Source of the DNA: Bactericera cockerelli
Taxonomy: Eukaryota > Arthropoda > Insecta > Hemiptera > Triozidae
Assembly: GCA_024516035.1 (NCBI GenBank)
Contig: JAMCCL010000122.1
Coordinates: 1-64,000 of the forward strand
Reading direction: 5' to 3'
DNA length: 64,000 nucleotides
Below are positions 44,672-54,412 of the stretch, piece by piece; position 1 is the first letter of the stretch, and each line of letters opens with the position of its first letter. Under the pieces are notes generated by a model that searched no databases, was not told the origin of the DNA, and saw only the letters and a program-made list of their open reading frames with translations. The translations under genes were made by a program, and so were the position numbers.

Positions 44672-45846
44672 TTGATAGTTGACATGGCTCGCAGTTGTTG
44701 ATATATTCTTGGACTGTTTTCCTTATGTTCGGCCAGTAGTATGTTCTTCTAATTATTTTTTCAACTTCGTCCATACCTCTGTGGTTTGATATTCCTTCGT
44801 GAATGTTTTTCACTATGTTTTGTTGTTCGTTTTGGTTCTCAATGTCGGTCAGGTATTGCGTGCATTTGATTAGATTATATCCTGAGTCCGGGTAGTATGT
44901 TTGTAAAATTCTAGAGAATCTTTCATAAAGTTGTTCAAAGGGGCTCCGGTGGAAGTAGAGGTGATATGGAACTTTGGGGGCAATAAAAGCGTCAATGAAA
45001 ACTTTAATTTGGTTTTCCCAGTTGTTATGAGAGAATTGAACGAAAATTCGTTGTTTGTTTCCGTGTAAAACTTTAATTGTAAGGTCAGCTCTTTCGAAGT
45101 TGACTTCAGTGATTATAAGTTGGTTTAATCCAACATTTACGGGTCCATCTTTGATTGGTATGCCGATGATGGGGTGTTCTGCACTTGTGTGTATGGTGGC
45201 ATTTGTGTCATCAAAATCTAAGTCTTCTAGATTTATTTGTTCTTCTGGATTGAGTAAATCCTCTAAAGGTATCTCGTTTATGTTGAAGTCGTCACGATCA
45301 TTTTCTGCAGGTTCGACAGCAGTAGATTGAGTTTCGTCATTGTATTCGTGGCTAGGTCCTGGTGTTATTGAATTTGTGTTTATTTCCACTCTAGATAGAG
45401 CGTCTGCATTTCCATTGAGTACTCCTTTCTTGTATTCTATTTTATAGTCGAATTCTTCGAGTTTCAAGCGCCATCTGACGAGCTTGGAATTGGGTTCTTT
45501 TAAATTAAATAACCACTGCAAGGGTTTGTGGTCCGTCACAATGGTGAATTGGCGGCCATACAAGTAGGGTCTAAAATATTTTGTGGCCCACACTATTGCG
45601 AGGAGCTCTTTTTCAATAGTTGAATAGACGGATTCGCTTTGGTTGAGGGTGCGGCTTGCGTATGCAACAGGAAGATCGGAACCTATTTTACCTTGGGAGA
45701 GGATGGCACCAATAGCGTAGTTACTAGCATCTGTTGTTAGAATAAAGGGTTTGTCAAAGTCGGGATACTGTAGTATAGGATCATTTAGTAAGAGATTCTT
45801 ACATATTTCAAAGCTATCTTTAAAGTCTTTGTCATGAATGTTGATT
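44643..45846 (-). CDS. RNase H and integrase zinc-binding domain
   Basis: Begins after a frame change at an A6 run near 45847. RNase H is seen as LTTDASNYAIGAIL near 45750, then IEKELLAIVWATKYF and TDHKPLQWLFNL, the usual order for gypsy-group RNase H. After an acidic linker (about 45390-45100) comes the HHCC integrase N-terminal domain: NIHEGISNHRG, then RRTYYWPNI and NCEPCQLSKY. The last residues (to the TAA at 44643) are out of frame because of a C5 run. All key residues I can check are present. Confidence 0.85.
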
Positions 45847-47040
45847 TTTTGCGCCTTTTTTAAGTCTTAAGGTCAATGGTTTGGTGAGTTTTGCAAAGTC
45901 TTTTATGAATTTCCTATAATAGCCAAGTAGTCCTAGGAAGCTTTTAATTTTCTTTGTAGTATTTGGGATGGGGAATTGTTGAATTGCTTTAATTTTACTG
46001 GGGTTGGGTTTGATTCCTTCGGGTGTGATGATGTGGCCTAGGTATGAAACTTTTTTACATAGAAACTCTGATTTATCTAATTGTATTTTTAGGTTAAATT
46101 GTCTTAATCGGTCAAATACTTTGCGGATATTTACAAGATGTTCAAATAGGCTAGTTGAGAATATTATTATATCATCTAAATAAACTAGACAGTTAACGTT
46201 TATTAAACCGCGTAAGATGTTGTCCATTGTTCGCTGGAATGTTGCTGGAGCGTTGCGTAAGCCGAAGGGCATACGAAGAAATTCCCAATGTCCGGAGTCG
46301 CTGGAGAATGCTGTTTTAGGGATGCTGTTTTCGTCGACTTCAATTTGATGAAATCCACTTGCTAAGTCCAGAGTTGTAAAGTATTGGCAACGACCAAGTT
46401 TGTCAAGGAGGTCATCAATGTTGGGAAGGGGATATTTATCTGCTACTGTCCGTTCGTTGAGTTTACGGTAGTCGACGACAATGCGCCATTTCTTTTTTCC
46501 GCTTGCGTCAGGTTTTTTGGGCACAACCCAGATGGGGGAGGTCCATGGTGAATGTGAAGGACGTATGATGTTTTGGTCTAGCATCTTTTGAATTTGGGCT
46601 CGAACTTCCTCTCTGTGGATGGGAGGGTACCTGTATGTTTTTGTGTGGATGGGAGTGTCGTCCATAGTGATGATTTTATGTTTAACTTGATTGGTGAAAG
46701 AAAGGGGGACGTTTTCCATGTGAAAGATGTCGGAATATTCCATGATGATTTTCTCAAGTTGCAATTTTTCTTCTTCGTTAAGGTGGTCTGTTCGGATCAG
46801 GTCTACTACATCAGGGTGAATTTGGTTGCTTTGAATATGGTTGAGATTTGAGAATTTGGGTGGAGCGTCGAAGTCATGAAGAATTTTGCTTTCTAAAGGT
46901 TTGGAAAGGTTTACTGTGAGTTCTTCTTCTGATGAGTTTATTATTGTACATGTTATTTTGTTGTTCTTAATTTTTGTTATACCTGATGGGGTATTTAGTC
47001 CGTTTTTGTAAGTTATTTCAGGTATAAGTACTTCTTTGTC
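45832..47040 (-). CDS. Reverse transcriptase
   Basis: A frame of about 400 codons. The RT domain covers roughly the last 310 residues. KHKIITMDDTPIHTK precedes the fingers, then SPWTSPIWVVPKK, WRIVVDYRKLNE, FTTLDLASGFHQIEV with the first catalytic Asp, GLRNAPATFQRTMD, and VYLDDIIIFS with the YLDD catalytic pair, followed by VSYLGHIITPEG and FLGLLGYYRKFI. It copies the element's RNA into DNA. All motifs are intact. The frame ends after KKGAKNQ because of an extra A in an A6 run compared with the expected frame. Confidence 0.92.
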   Translation of the reverse strand, partial: DKEVLIPEITYKNGLNTPSGITKIKNNKITCTIINSSEEELTVNLSKPLESKILHDFDAPPKFSNLNHIQSNQIHPDVVDLIRTDHLNEEEKLQLEKIIMEYSDIFHMENVPLSFTNQVKHKIITMDDTPIHTKTYRYPPIHREEVRAQIQKMLDQNIIRPSHSPWTSPIWVVPKKPDASGKKKWRIVVDYRKLNERTVADKYPLPNIDDLLDKLGRCQYFTTLDLASGFHQIEVDENSIPKTAFSSDSGHWEFLRMPFGLRNAPATFQRTMDNILRGLINVNCLVYLDDIIIFSTSLFEHLVNIRKVFDRLRQFNLKIQLDKSEFLCKKVSYLGHIITPEGIKPNPSKIKAIQQFPIPNTTKKIKSFLGLLGYYRKFIKDFAKLTKPLTLRLKKGAKNQHS

Positions 47041-47570
47041 GGGGCATTCCTACTGTTAAGAGATGAATGATTTTCTCAGTATGTGGTGGTACAGTGATGT
47101 GATAAAATTCAGATGTTGTAGTTTTGAATTTCAGGGGTATAACGGTGTTGTTGTTTTTGATAGTATTATTATTTAAATCAAGGACAAGGTTTAATCGTTT
47201 CAGAATGTCCATTCCTAATAAACAGTCAAAATAGGTGTGAAAATCAAATAGGTGGAGCTTAATTTTATTGGTTGTCTGAAAAATTGATGGGGATGGGATA
47301 GTAATACTAAATTTTTCTTTAGATTGTCCGTGGGCAGATTTAATTTCAAAAGGGTCTGAACGAATAAAATTTCTGAAATTTTGGATTGCTTTGCTAGGTC
47401 GAATAAAAGATTTTGTACTTCCGGTGTCGATTAGGGCTTTGAGGTTCCATTCGGGAATCTCGATGTATGGTAATGTTTGGTTATCTTTGCTGCTTAGATT
47501 TAGGATTAGTTCTGTGTTTCTTCCGAGGCTGTTACTTGAAAATCCTGGTCTGAATTTATTATTTCGTCAG
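47018..47570 (-). CDS. Aspartic protease and linker
   Basis: The frame opens near 47570, in the -1 frame relative to gag. It encodes YIEIPEWNLKALIDTGSTKS, whose DTG at 47428-47420 is the retroviral-type aspartic protease active site, and DCLLGMDILKRLNL, the matching C-terminal flap/dimer motif. It cuts the Gag-Pol precursor. The gag to pol step is a -1 change in the overlap 47570-47506. I find no convincing slippery heptamer there, so programmed shifting is only an assumption. The frame ends near 47018 because of a shift at a C4 run near 47040. Confidence 0.85.
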
Positions 47571-47940
47571 TGTCGTTATAGTTGAAGTTATTGTAGTCAA
47601 GATTTTCGTAGCTTTCGTCATTTTCATAATTGTTAGTGTTTTCCGGTGTGTTTTCAATGTTGTGTAGGTTTGTGTTCCTACTGTGTACTATACTCATAGG
47701 AGTCGGTTGGGGTAGTGGTTTGGAGGTAGTTGGTCTTCAAAATACATTTGATTGAGCAAAAGAATTATTATTGTTTCTGTTTACAGTTTGAACTGTAGAA
47801 TTTTGACGATTGAACATGTTATTGCTGTTGTTGTTGTGTCTGTTGAGATAGGTGTTGTTTCTGTTGAAGTTGTTATAATTGTTTTTGTTAAATTTGTTGT
47901 TTCGGAGTTGAGGTGGAACGTAAGGGGTTGATTGTATACT
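47506..47940 (-). CDS. gag, Asn-rich C-terminal part (one stop)
   Basis: Asn/Gln/Arg-rich, low-complexity sequence (NNYNNFNRNNTYLNRHNN and similar), then an acidic Asn/Asp-rich end (NDESYENLDYNNF). No CCHC zinc knuckle is seen, as in several insect errantiviral Gags where a basic or Asn-rich tail takes its place. A TGA near 47738 interrupts the frame at an F-stop-R position. The block is joined to the capsid-like part by a frame change at a T5 run near 47970. Confidence 0.65.
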
Positions 47941-47941
47941 T

Positions 47942-48455
47942 TTAGTGGTTTCGATTTGGAAATCGTTTACTAAAAATGTTCAGGGCCTCATTGAGGTCTT
48001 TTGGATTCTTTGTACGAATTAAAGATCCTAACGGGTCTTTAAGTCCACGTAATAGTGTACGGAGTGCTAGATCTGAAGTAAATTTCTTGAGGTGTTCACT
48101 ACCATCTAGATTGTGGTTAGTGATGTATGACGTTTGTACGTTTAGTATTTTTTGAATTTTGTTGAAAAAGTCAAAAACTGAATCATTGTTTTGTTTCATT
48201 GCACACATTTCTATGACGAGTGTGTGCACGTCCCTTTTGTCAGAATACGTGTTTACTAAAGCTTGTTTTAAGTCGTTCCATGAATTGAGTGTGCAAGAGC
48301 TGATGTTCTTTTGGGCTTCGCCCGTGACTTTAGCAAGGATCGAATCCATCAAGTAGTCGTTCTGAAAATCGGCTGGGTCAGCCGAGTTGTAAAATTTGGT
48401 AACCAGTTTTTCGCATATTGCGATGAACCGGGGCAATAATTCGATATCGCCAGAA
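47942..48455 (-). CDS. gag, capsid-like part
   Basis: Encodes LLPRFIAICEKLVTKFYN, AQKNISSCTLNSWNDLKQAL, DVHTLVIEMCAMKQNNDSVF and DFFNKIQKILNVQTSY, and ends near LRTLLRGLKDPLGSLI. The helical pattern with W(N)DLK..L and the DLxLRTxLRGL region is typical of gypsy-group Gag proteins. It forms the particle shell. It is out of frame with the N-terminal part through a shift at a T4 run near 48455. Confidence 0.8.
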
Positions 48456-48700
48456 AATTCGGAATCATTTTCAGGTATTCCGGTTTAAGAACCGGTACTT
48501 CTGTGTTGTCCGGCATTGTGGATGTTTGTGACAAAGAAAGGTTATTTAAAATACGTTCAAGTTGAACAATATCTGCGCTAGGTACGATCGATTCGCCTAA
48601 GGCAGCGTTTGGAAATAAATCTGGGATTGATTCTTCAGAAGACTTTCGCGAAGAATCGGAAGAAGCCGTTTTGAATATTTTAATTGCAAAAAGGTTTTAA
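48456..48700 (-). CDS. gag, N-terminal part
   Basis: The frame is open from about 48700 (after a TAA) to the T4 run near 48455. The first ATG is at 48516, giving MPDNTEVPVLKPEYLKMIP, and it lies about 30 codons upstream of the point where this group's PEFSGD-like segment begins. The upstream open part (48700-48517) is Ser/Glu-rich and could be an N-terminal extension using a non-ATG start, so the true start is uncertain. Confidence 0.65.
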
Positions 48701-49398
48701 CTTTTTGCTAGCTACTATTAAAAAGTCTTATTCAAATTGAACAGTATTGTTGAAATTACATTAAAAAGAAATTATGAAATAATATAAGAGAAAAAAAAAT
48801 AATGATAATTAACTTTTGTACGCCTAGAATTTACCGAGGTAAAAAAAAAATTCTTAAAAGAAAAATATTGATTTTAGTACACCTTATGGTACTAGGTACT
48901 AATATTATGTAGAAATGTAGAATATAGAAATTACTACATAGAAAATTGCTTATTTCTTAAGGTGAGGTATTTACTTATTTCTTACATGAAGATTATATGG
49001 AACATTGTGTGGATTCCGCAGGGTGATAGGTATCAGATATCAGTAGGCACCGCTTAGGTCAGCAGGCACTGCAGGCAGTACTCGATGCGCTCGATGCGTC
49101 AGGAGACTGGGGACTGCTTATTGGGACTCTGCGTAATTGAAGTTATGATACTAACTATGTGGCAGGAAACTGGGGGCTGCCGTAGAATTTGCAGGGAATT
49201 AGGGCAGGATACTGGGGGCTGCCGTAGATTGTGCAGAGAATTAGGGCGGGATACTGGGGGCTGCCGTAGATTGTGCAGAGAATTAGGGGGCTGCCGTAGA
49301 TTGTGTGTAGCCAGCGGCTAGTGGTGAGTGGTGGGAGAGAGGTTCCCAATGCAGAGGAAACACAAGTTTCGTGCAAAGGTCCTTTTTTTTACTGCGCC
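48701..49398 (-). other. 5' leader of the retrotransposon
   Basis: The untranslated region between LTR and gag, about 700 bp. It holds a 42-bp tandem repeat (49166-49303) and otherwise AT-rich sequence. No other element is recognised. Confidence 0.7.
49166..49303. repeat. 42-bp tandem repeat in the leader, about 3.3 copies
   Basis: The unit is CTGGGGGCTGCCGTAGATTG followed by TGCAGAGAATTAGGGCGGGATA. The last unit is truncated inside AATTAGGG. G-rich repeats in a gypsy leader recall the insulator repeats of Drosophila gypsy in position only; no such function can be read from the sequence. Confidence 0.85.
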
Positions 49399-49399
49399 A
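49391..49399 (-). promoter_or_regulatory. Primer binding site (PBS)
   Basis: Minus strand TGGCGCAGT, its first T being the last LTR base. It is complementary to a tRNA 3' end reading ACUGCGCCA, as in serine tRNAs used by 17.6/297-type elements. Complementarity stops after 9 bases, where an A9 run follows. Confidence 0.65.
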
Positions 49400-49828
49400 A
49401 ATGCATGTACGTAAAGTACGCTGCTAAAAATATATAAAATAATTTAATTGTTCAATGCTAAAATATATAGAATAATGCAATTGTTCTAATAACTTTATTA
49501 AACAAAAGTTCTAAGTTGGAACTTAGTCAAAAAGATTTAGATGATAACTTATCCGATATTCGCTCGGATTTGTAGATTTGATTTGATAATAAACACTGGA
49601 AAGAACTTGAGTTGAATAACAATCACAAATGGATTAAATAGAATTAAAAAAGAAATAGTTTATTGATAATTTAATATGACACTTATAAATTAAGTACAAA
49701 TTAGAATTACGAGGAAGTGCACTGTCCTACGTTCAAACTCAAGATCGACTGACTGAGCTTATGCTGAACTCAGTGATGGAATCTACTGAGTGTGAATCAG
49801 CAAGATCAGCAGGATCGGGCTGATTACT
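49399..49828 (-). repeat. 5' LTR (right, 430 bp)
   Basis: Starts AGTAATCAGCCCGATCC on the minus strand, right after the TACA at 49829-49832. Essentially identical to the left LTR except two 1-base indels. Confidence 0.93.
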
Positions 49829-49875
49829 TACATAGGTAGATCGGTATATCAGTCAGCATGAAAGAAGTAAATATA

Positions 49876-50760
49876 CAGGGTCTTCATAAAGTCTCACCAG
49901 GCCTAGGTTTCTCGAAAACGACTCAGAATATCAAAAAACGCAAAAACCCGTATTCCTTTATATTTAAGGGGATTGATTTTCAGCCAAAAAAATTTTGCCT
50001 ACACGGCCCCAGTCAGGCTGGGCATGGACCAACTTTAAAATCTTAAAAAGAATGGTATGTCGTGTGGCATATTGTTTTAAAGGTTTTATTGAGAGAAGTT
50101 CATTACAATAAATTTCAGTGTGCTACGACTTACCGTTCTCGAGATTCAGGGTCGGACGTCCTGCGTAATATCCATATATTTTGACCTATAACTCGATAAC
50201 CGTAAATTATGGAGAAAATTTTTCTTGTTAATAATAACTCCTTATGATGAGACTTTTCGAACAAGTTATAACTCGACATACTCTGTTGATGTTAGTTTCT
50301 GGTCGGTTTCGTCCGCCAGCCGGACGAACAGTCGAAAAAAATTTAACGAAAAAACAAATCAAATTTTAACTTGTTCGAAAGTTCTTGCTATAAGGAGTTA
50401 TTATTATGAAGAAAAATTTTCTCCATAATTTACGGTTAACGAGTTATAGGTCAAAATATAGGGATATTACGCAGGACGTCCGACCCTGTATCTCAAGAAC
50501 GGTAAGTCGTAGCACACTGAAATTTATTGTAATGAACTTCTCTCAATAAGACCTTTAAAACAATATGCCACAAGACATACCATTCTATTTAAGATTTTAA
50601 AGTTGGTCCATGCCCAGCCTGACTGGGGCCGTGTAGGCAAAATTTTTTTGGCTGAAAATCAATCCCCCTAAATAAAAAGGAATACGGGTTTTTGCGTTTT
50701 TTGATATTCTGAGTCGTTTTCGAGAAACCTAGGCCTGGGTGAGACTTTATGAAGACCCTG
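49876..50760. mobile_element. Foldback/MITE element F3 (885 bp)
   Basis: The inverted ends are CAGGGTCTTCATAAAGTC and its complement, flanked by TA (49874-49875, 50761-50762). The arms run about 49876-50270 and 50369-50760, with a loop of only about 100 bp. Arm similarity is very high by eye. No transposase frame: the 60-84 codon frames in the arms are duplicated by symmetry. Ends and TA target fit a Tc1/mariner-type non-autonomous element. Confidence 0.87.
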
Positions 50761-50764
50761 TATA

Positions 50765-51205
50765 CAGGGTGGTCCAGAAAGTTTGCACCAAAATGATAGG
50801 GGTAATAAAAGAGACCATTTCCAACAAAAATATTCCCGGACATTTTCCTTTATTTTTTGTCGTTTTCAAAATGGCGGCCAAAATGTGTGTTTTTCAATTA
50901 TGTGCGTTCAGAACCTTGACAGCCTAAATGAGCATTATCATTAAAACATTGAACGGGTTAATTTAACTTATTTTAATTAAAATTTTATTTTCAATTCAAA
51001 AATGCAATCCGTTTTTTTCTAGGTGGTACAGAAAAAATTGAAAAAATCAAAAGCCAAACCAAAGTCGGAATATTTGAAAAACACGTTTTGGCCGCCATTT
51101 TGAAAACGACAAAAAAATAAAGGAAAATGTCCGGGAATATTTTTGTTGGAAATGGTCTCTTTTATTACCCCTATCATTTTGGTGCAAACTTTCTGGACCA
51201 CCCTG
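50765..51205. mobile_element. Foldback/MITE element F4 (441 bp)
   Basis: The inverted ends are CAGGGTGGTCCAGAAAG and its complement, flanked by TA (50763-50764, 51206-51207). The arms, about 115 bp each, extend to AATGGCGGCC near 50880 and GGCCGCCATT near 51090. The loop is AT-rich. It lies 4 bp (TATA) from F3. Confidence 0.87.
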
Positions 51206-51207
51206 TA

Positions 51208-51695
51208 CAAATGGAGAACGAGGCTGACTGTAACGGGAACAGGAAGAGGTATAGGAAGGGAAAGGGGGAAGAGGAAAAAGGTGAAATAGATAGCGACAAA
51301 AAATCAAGAGGAAACGCTGCATAAAAATTGACAGGGAATTTCGATTTCACATATTATATGGAAATTTTAATTTAATATAGAATTGACGAGAGCTCGCCTT
51401 ACGGCAAGCTTGATTAAGACAACTGAATCATATCATGGAATTTAAAGATATCACTAATCAATTTTTGCACAATTACCATATTGAGCTTTCAAATTTCAGG
51501 TCGTAACAGTTACTTTGTACCATTTTTTTGGTTACATTATATTTAAAAACCAATTTTTTGTCATTTTTATATTGAACATTGAACAATAACATTGCAAAAG
51601 ACGTTCATACCTTCAGCGGTGAAGACAACGAAAACAAGTGAATAAGGCCTGAATCATGACACTGGATTTCAGATAACCCTTCCTCAGTTAATTTA
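51208..51695. other. Intergenic DNA
   Basis: Starts with a G/A-rich patch (51240-51310), then AT-rich sequence. A GAGCTCGCCTTACGGCAAGC word at 51390 is locally symmetrical. No gene. Confidence 0.5.
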
Positions 51696-51696
51696 A

Positions 51697-51842
51697 GTTA
51701 TCATATTTGCGTTAGTCACTTTTGTGATACCACAATCACAACTACTCAAACTAGCTTTACTAAATCTACGCTGATACCGGGACTTGAACCACCGACCTCC
51801 AGGTTACAAGTCCGCCGCCTTATTGATCAAGCTACTGAGGTA
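51697..51842 (-). mobile_element. SINE-A copy
   Basis: Minus strand copy of the 30704-30852 family: plus-strand CATATTTGCG, CACAACTACTCAAACTAGC, GATACCGGGACTTGAACCAC, CTCCAGGTTACAAGTCCGCC, ATCAAGCTACTGAGG. The B box is intact. A fragment repeating CTAAATCTACGCTGATACCG follows at 51848-51870. Confidence 0.8.
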
Positions 51843-51872
51843 GGCTTCTAAATCTACGCTGATACCGGGAGT

Positions 51873-51965
51873 TAATTTATAAAGCGGCGGACTTGTAACC
51901 TGGGGGTTGGTGGTTCGAGTTCCGAATTCGGTGTGAGTTTGAATCACAAATATGATAACTATCTG
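51873..51965 (+). mobile_element. SINE-A partial copy, opposite orientation
   Basis: AAGCGGCGGACTTGTAACC, GGTTGGTGGTTCGAG (B box), then GTGTGAGTTTGA and ACAAATATGATAACT. The A-box part is truncated at the junction with the minus-strand copy on its left. Confidence 0.7.
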
Positions 51966-52159
51966 AATTCGGCCCTTGGAGAGAAGAGATGACAACACGA
52001 TGAATAGAAATGTAGAGAAAAATATGAAGAGGGGAGATAGGGGGGGTGGCGGAAACAAAGTCAACTAGGGCAACAGGAATTGAGGTTAAAACATGCAAAA
52101 CTGACAGGATTAAAAAGAAATTAGCATATGAAATAGTGCGGAAGAGTGCGGTTGTAGGC

Positions 52160-52720
52160 AAGGGGGGGAGAGAGGAGACGGTCTGAGCAGGGGTGGAAAT
52201 GGGGGGGGGGTTGAAAGAAGAGAAAACGGCAGGAGAGGAAGAGAGAGGAAAAGAGGTGGGAGAGGAAAGTAGAGAGAGAAAAAAGAGAGACTCAGAGAGA
52301 AAATGAGAGTAGAGTCAGTAGAGAATGAGACACAGGGAGAGAGAGGAAGTAGAAATAAAGAGGATAAAAAAAGTAGAGAGAGAGAGAGAGACACTCATAG
52401 TGGTAAAAGAAAGAGAGAGAAAGAATAAAACAGAGCGATAGAAAGAAAGAAAGATATTACAGTGGAGAAAGAAGAGAGAGACATAGAAGGGAAAAAGAAA
52501 AAAAGGCAGAGACATAGAGAACGAAGAAAAAACAGAGTGGTACACAGAGATAGAGAGAGAGAGAGAAAGAGAGAGAAAGAGAGAGGAAAGGTCAGATTGA
52601 GAATATTGTTAATGATTGGTCTGGGGTTAAAGGTAATAACAGTTTGGTACATTGTGGATAAATATTTATTAGTCTGATGGCGTTGTAGAGATCGGGAGGG
52701 ATGGGGAGAGAGAGAGAGAG

Positions 52721-52751
<31 letters not shown>

Positions 52752-53147
52752 TAGGGTAGAGAGAGAGACAGGTGTGGAAAGAGAGAGATGAAAGGTCCAG
52801 AAAAGAGAGAGAAACTAATAAAGAAAAACAGGAAAGAAAAATACAAGACAGGTAAGAGATGAGATAAAAGAGATGCACAGGAGAAATGAGGAAGAAGGAG
52901 AAATGAGGAAAAAGGAGAAATGAGAAAGAAGAAGATATGAGAAAGAAGGAGAAACAAATAAATGAGCTGTGCGAGGTATAAGAAAGACTAATATAAAATC
53001 AAAATTACTGATCAAAAGAACGTTTAGAAAAGAATTTAAGAAGGAGATATCGTACTGATGTTTGTTCAAAGGAGGGTAGAGGAGGTTCATGAGAAGTTAT
53101 AAAAGAAAACGAGAGATGGAGAGTGAGAGAGGGAGATAGAAAGAGAA

Positions 53148-53181
<34 letters not shown>

Positions 53182-53215
53182 GAGAAAGAGAGAGAGAGAG
53201 AGGACAAACAAATAT
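52160..53215. repeat. Long GA-rich tract
   Basis: About 1.05 kb of purine-rich sequence with many (GA)n runs, interrupted near 52590-52680 and 52950-53100 by mixed sequence. Frames of 60-121 codons on both strands (Ser/Leu/Phe or Arg/Glu/Lys strings) are compositional. Confidence 0.9.
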
Positions 53216-53624
53216 GATTACACTGTATTTTTTCGAAAATAAAAATAATGGGAAGTCATTCCAAAAGAGAAGGGGCAACATTTACTGCAACTGGGTTAGT
53301 TGCAGTTCTGGAAAAACTGCAAGGTACGTTTCAGCAAAATTGAAATAGAATTTCGCATTAGTATTAGTGTAGTGTACCTATTTTCTAATAGAAAATAGGG
53401 GAGCCCATTCTATGTGTTCTGTCATGGGTTAAGGAAACTGGGGGGTATCTAGATCAAAGGTTAAAATAAGAGTTATTGGGCAATATGCCAGGCAAAAATA
53501 CGTGATGTTGTATTGGCGAAAGTGTTTGAGAGTGACTTTATTACGCTGTTCATAGACTTTTTGAGTTATGCAAGTCAATACAAGAAATTATCATTTTTCA
53601 CCACATACCTAATGGGTACACTAC
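53216..53624. other. Intergenic DNA, nothing recognised
   Basis: Mixed sequence between the GA tract and the LINE end. No gene. Confidence 0.5.
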
Positions 53625-53819
53625 TATAAGGGTTGGGTGGAAGAGATTGCCACAGGCAATAACCCCGCCCTTTAGGTAGGACATTATTGTTATTTTCTTT
53701 TCTTTTTTACTTATTTGTTTTGTCATTTGTTTGTTCTTTTTTCTTCTCTCTTTTCTTAATTTTATACTGTTGCCTGTTTGTCCTCCTAATAAAGCTTAAA
53801 AAAAAAAAAAAAAAAAAAA
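53625..53819 (+). mobile_element. LINE 3' end with poly(A)
   Basis: GGTTGGGTGGAAGAGATTGCC is followed by a small stem (ATTGCC/GGCAAT), CCCCGCC, a T/C-rich stretch, AATAAA at 53788-53793 and an A run at 53798-53819. This layout is that of the 3' UTR of insect non-LTR retrotransposons. No coding part is present, so it is a 5'-truncated copy. Relatives: 23760-23950 (distorted) and a fragment at 58985-59050. Confidence 0.7.
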
Positions 53820-53827
53820 TTAGGTAT

Positions 53828-54175
53828 GTATCCAGCCTCCGTAGCGTAACGGTTGTGACTACTGCCTGTAGTACAGAGATCCCGAGTTCGATTCCCGGTT
53901 TGAGCAGACTTTTGAAGAAAGTTCTGTGCCCTCCAAACACGTGAGGCTGGCATTATCGGCTCGACCTGCTAAGTGAGGTTAATGTAGGTTGCTGGTACGA
54001 TTCCCAGCGAATGAAGGGTAACACTCCCTGGTCAGGACGTTAAAACCAAATTGTAGGCGTTAGGAACGGCATCAAGACATAAAAAAACGTACTCCACCCT
54101 ACTAATCTCAACCATGAGGTTGAACAATGCCGACCCCAATAGCAACATAAGCTAATATGGGATAAAGACAAGGTA
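53828..54175 (+). mobile_element. SINE-B, copy 1
   Basis: tRNA-headed: CCAGCCTCCGTAGCGTAACG with A-box features, GAGTTCGATTCCCGG as B box. The body has GTGAGGCTGGCATT and GTGAGGTTAATGTAGG, then GCGAATGAAGGGTAACAC, CAGGACGTTAAA, GGCGTTAGGAACGGCATC and a final GGGATAAAGACA. It starts just right of the LINE poly(A). Imperfect flanking words (AGGTATGTAT / AGGTAGATAT) may be an aged target duplication. Confidence 0.75.
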
Positions 54176-54240
54176 GATATATATTTATACCTATAATAGG
54201 TACATACACAAACTATGTTTTTCTAAGGATAATCATACAA

Positions 54241-54378
54241 TTCATGCTCATTTTTCCTCACGAGGTACGAGTGGATCCCGGAATTCCAAAGTACAGAGTT
54301 CCTGCTCTGCTGGAGATCGAACCCAGGTCACTGAGCTTGCAAGCTCAGGTGCGCTACACCACTACACCGCGGCAACCC
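54241..54378 (-). mobile_element. SINE-C partial copy
   Basis: On the plus strand CATTTTTCCTCACGAGGTAC, GAGTGGATCCC and GGAGATCGAACCCAGGTCAC match, in reverse, the family at 43262 and 57095. The 3' part is missing, so it is a truncated or broken copy lying between the two SINE-B copies. Confidence 0.7.
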
Positions 54379-54412
54379 AATTTCATATAAAAAGATTGAC
54401 TACCGTAGTTTG

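Larger units (their letters stand above)
39926..49828 (-). mobile_element. Errantivirus-like Ty3/gypsy LTR retrotransposon, about 9.9 kb with a nested insert
   Basis: Two direct LTRs (39926-40353 and 49399-49828) are flanked by the 4-bp target duplication TACA (39922-39925 and 49829-49832). Read on the minus strand, the LTR starts AGTAATCAGCC. The AGT start and the TACA target are typical of insect gypsy-group errantiviruses. The order from the right is LTR, PBS, leader with a 42-bp repeat, gag, protease, RT, RNase H, integrase, env, PPT, LTR. Without the 2335-bp foldback in the integrase it is about 7.57 kb, the usual size for env-bearing gypsy elements. The genes are broken by several single-base shifts at homopolymers and two stop codons, so as written it is not intact. 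Confidence 0.92.

Noticed and set aside
47506..47580. Programmed -1 frameshift site between gag and pol
   Set aside because: The frame relation fits, but I see no clear slippery heptamer, and single-base errors at runs are common in this element, so the site cannot be claimed.
52110..53281. Ser/Leu/Phe-rich and Arg/Glu-rich frames over GA tracts (also 21858-22488, 54777-55535, 63599-63994)
   Set aside because: Purine/pyrimidine tracts lack stop codons in some frames. There is no conserved content.
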